Source: CAZQKL01 sp964593895 [NCBI: uncultured bacterium] (lineage in GTDB: Bacteria > DYJV01). Taken from it: a DNA stretch of 6,268 nucleotides. Position 1 is the first letter of the stretch. Every line of letters starts with the position of its first letter. Below the pieces are notes generated by a model. The model was not told the DNA's origin. It did no database searches and was given only the letters and a program-made list of their open reading frames with translations. The DNA is taken from positions 1,162 through 7,429 of the forward strand of contig CAZQKL010000098.1 in the NCBI GenBank assembly GCA_964593895.1, given 5' to 3'. Made by a program: the position numbers and the translations under genes. Positions 6,134 to 6,268 of this stretch are shown here, in pieces.

Positions 6134-6217
6134 AAAAATTAATAATTAAAAATGAAAAATTACCCAATACCAAAAACCAAAAACTAACGACTAAAGACTA
6201 ACGACTAATGACTAAAA
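6134..6217 (+). repeat. right heptad array, twelve in-phase A-leading units
   Basis: Twelve contiguous 7-bp units keep one phase for 84 bp. They change word by steps: four AAAAATT-type units (6134-6161), three ACCAAAA-type units (6162-6182, the first being ACCCAAT) and five ACTAACG-type units (6183-6217, ending in ACTAAAA). Every unit starts with A, and neighbours usually differ at one to three positions, as expected for slippage copying of the previous unit with drift. ATTACCC at 6159-6165 pairs perfectly with GGGTAAT at 6119-6125. Confidence 0.85.
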
Positions 6218-6224
6218 ACATTTC

Positions 6225-6230
6225 AAGGAG
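6225..6230 (+). promoter_or_regulatory. ribosome binding site of the right-edge gene
   Basis: AAGGAG lies six bases before ATG 6237, good spacing and sequence. It supports the short frame at the window edge being a real gene start. Confidence 0.8.
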
Positions 6231-6236
6231 CAGAAC

Positions 6237-6268
6237 ATGAAATATTACAGGGTTGATGATATAAAAAA
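6237..6268 (+). CDS. 5' fragment of an unidentified gene downstream of mvhD
   Basis: Ten codons (MKYYRVDDIK) are visible before the window ends, preceded by a good ribosome site at 6225-6230. Same strand as hdrA and mvhD, and separated from mvhD only by the repeat element, so it is likely the next gene of the same unit. Genes after hdrA-mvhD often encode the partner enzyme (iron-sulfur, hydrogenase, HdrBC-like or MetV/MetF-like subunits), but ten residues cannot identify a family. Confidence 0.6.
   Translation, partial: MKYYRVDDIK

Larger units (their letters stand above)
5990..6217. repeat. composite intergenic element built from 7-bp repeats
   Basis: This region covers the mvhD 3' end and almost all of the 229-bp gap before the next gene. 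It has four parts: G-leading heptads (5990-6024), GGnTGAA heptads (6044-6071), a 9-bp perfect hairpin (6078-6098) and twelve A-leading heptads (6134-6217). The outermost words match in inverted orientation: the plus strand of the left arm reads nnGTAGT repeatedly, and the minus strand of the right arm reads nnTTAGT repeatedly. No open frame with recognisable similarity and no transposase is present. From memory, similar word-like intergenic repeats and ACCCTGAAC hairpins occur in several environmental bacterial genomes, but I cannot verify a named family. The 3' boundary is set by loss of the 7-bp period just before the next ribosome site. Confidence 0.8.

Noticed and set aside
5964-6173. Minus-strand frame of 69 codons across the repeat element
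   Set aside because: It is made mostly of the heptad repeats and the hairpin and shares its end with mvhD on the other strand; no ribosome site or recognisable domain. A translated repeat is more likely than a gene.
6134-6217. CRISPR array
   Set aside because: The units are only 7 bp, contiguous and without spacers, and no cas genes are present.
5990-6217. Insertion sequence
   Set aside because: No transposase frame, no single terminal inverted repeat and no visible target duplication; only an inverted arrangement of short words.

Overview
The window is low-GC DNA (roughly one third G+C by eye) with A/T-ending codons and strong Shine-Dalgarno sites, so it is bacterial. Its content points to an anaerobe: an HdrA-type flavin/iron-sulfur electron-bifurcation module beside a TRAP transporter for a small carboxylate. 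No marker fixes the phylum. A low-GC anaerobic lineage such as Thermodesulfovibrio-like Nitrospirota or an uncultured group like Omnitrophota is possible, but this is only inference.

Layout: two divergent transcription units leave a 146-bp AT-rich spacer (2464-2609). Leftward lie an amidohydrolase-2 family metal hydrolase/decarboxylase (1633-2463), a TRAP periplasmic binding protein (534-1556), the TRAP small membrane subunit (55-537), and the first 21 codons of an unidentified hydrophilic protein (1-65). The last three overlap or nearly touch, so they are probably translationally coupled. The large TRAP permease DctM is not in the window. A carboxylate taken up by the TRAP system could be processed by the amidohydrolase, but the substrate cannot be read from the sequence.

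Rightward lie a 986-residue HdrA-like protein (2610-5570), an MvhD-like [2Fe-2S] subunit (5588-6007), and the first 10 codons of another gene (6237-6268). The HdrA protein is two HdrA-like modules in tandem. The N-terminal module keeps the inserted two-cluster ferredoxin but has a degraded FAD motif. The C-terminal module keeps the FAD site and the C-terminal ferredoxin but lacks the inserted ferredoxin. HdrA plus MvhD normally forms the hub that passes electrons between a hydrogenase, formate dehydrogenase or NADH module, ferredoxin and a third partner. No HdrB or HdrC is visible.

The most unusual part is the roughly 230-bp stretch after mvhD (5990-6217). It is a mosaic of 7-bp repeats: G-rich heptads at the left, a perfect 9-bp hairpin in the middle, and twelve consecutive in-phase A-leading heptads (84 bp) at the right. 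The outer arms share the same word (nnnTAGT) in inverted orientation. The left arm runs into the mvhD coding sequence and supplies its last five codons and its stop.
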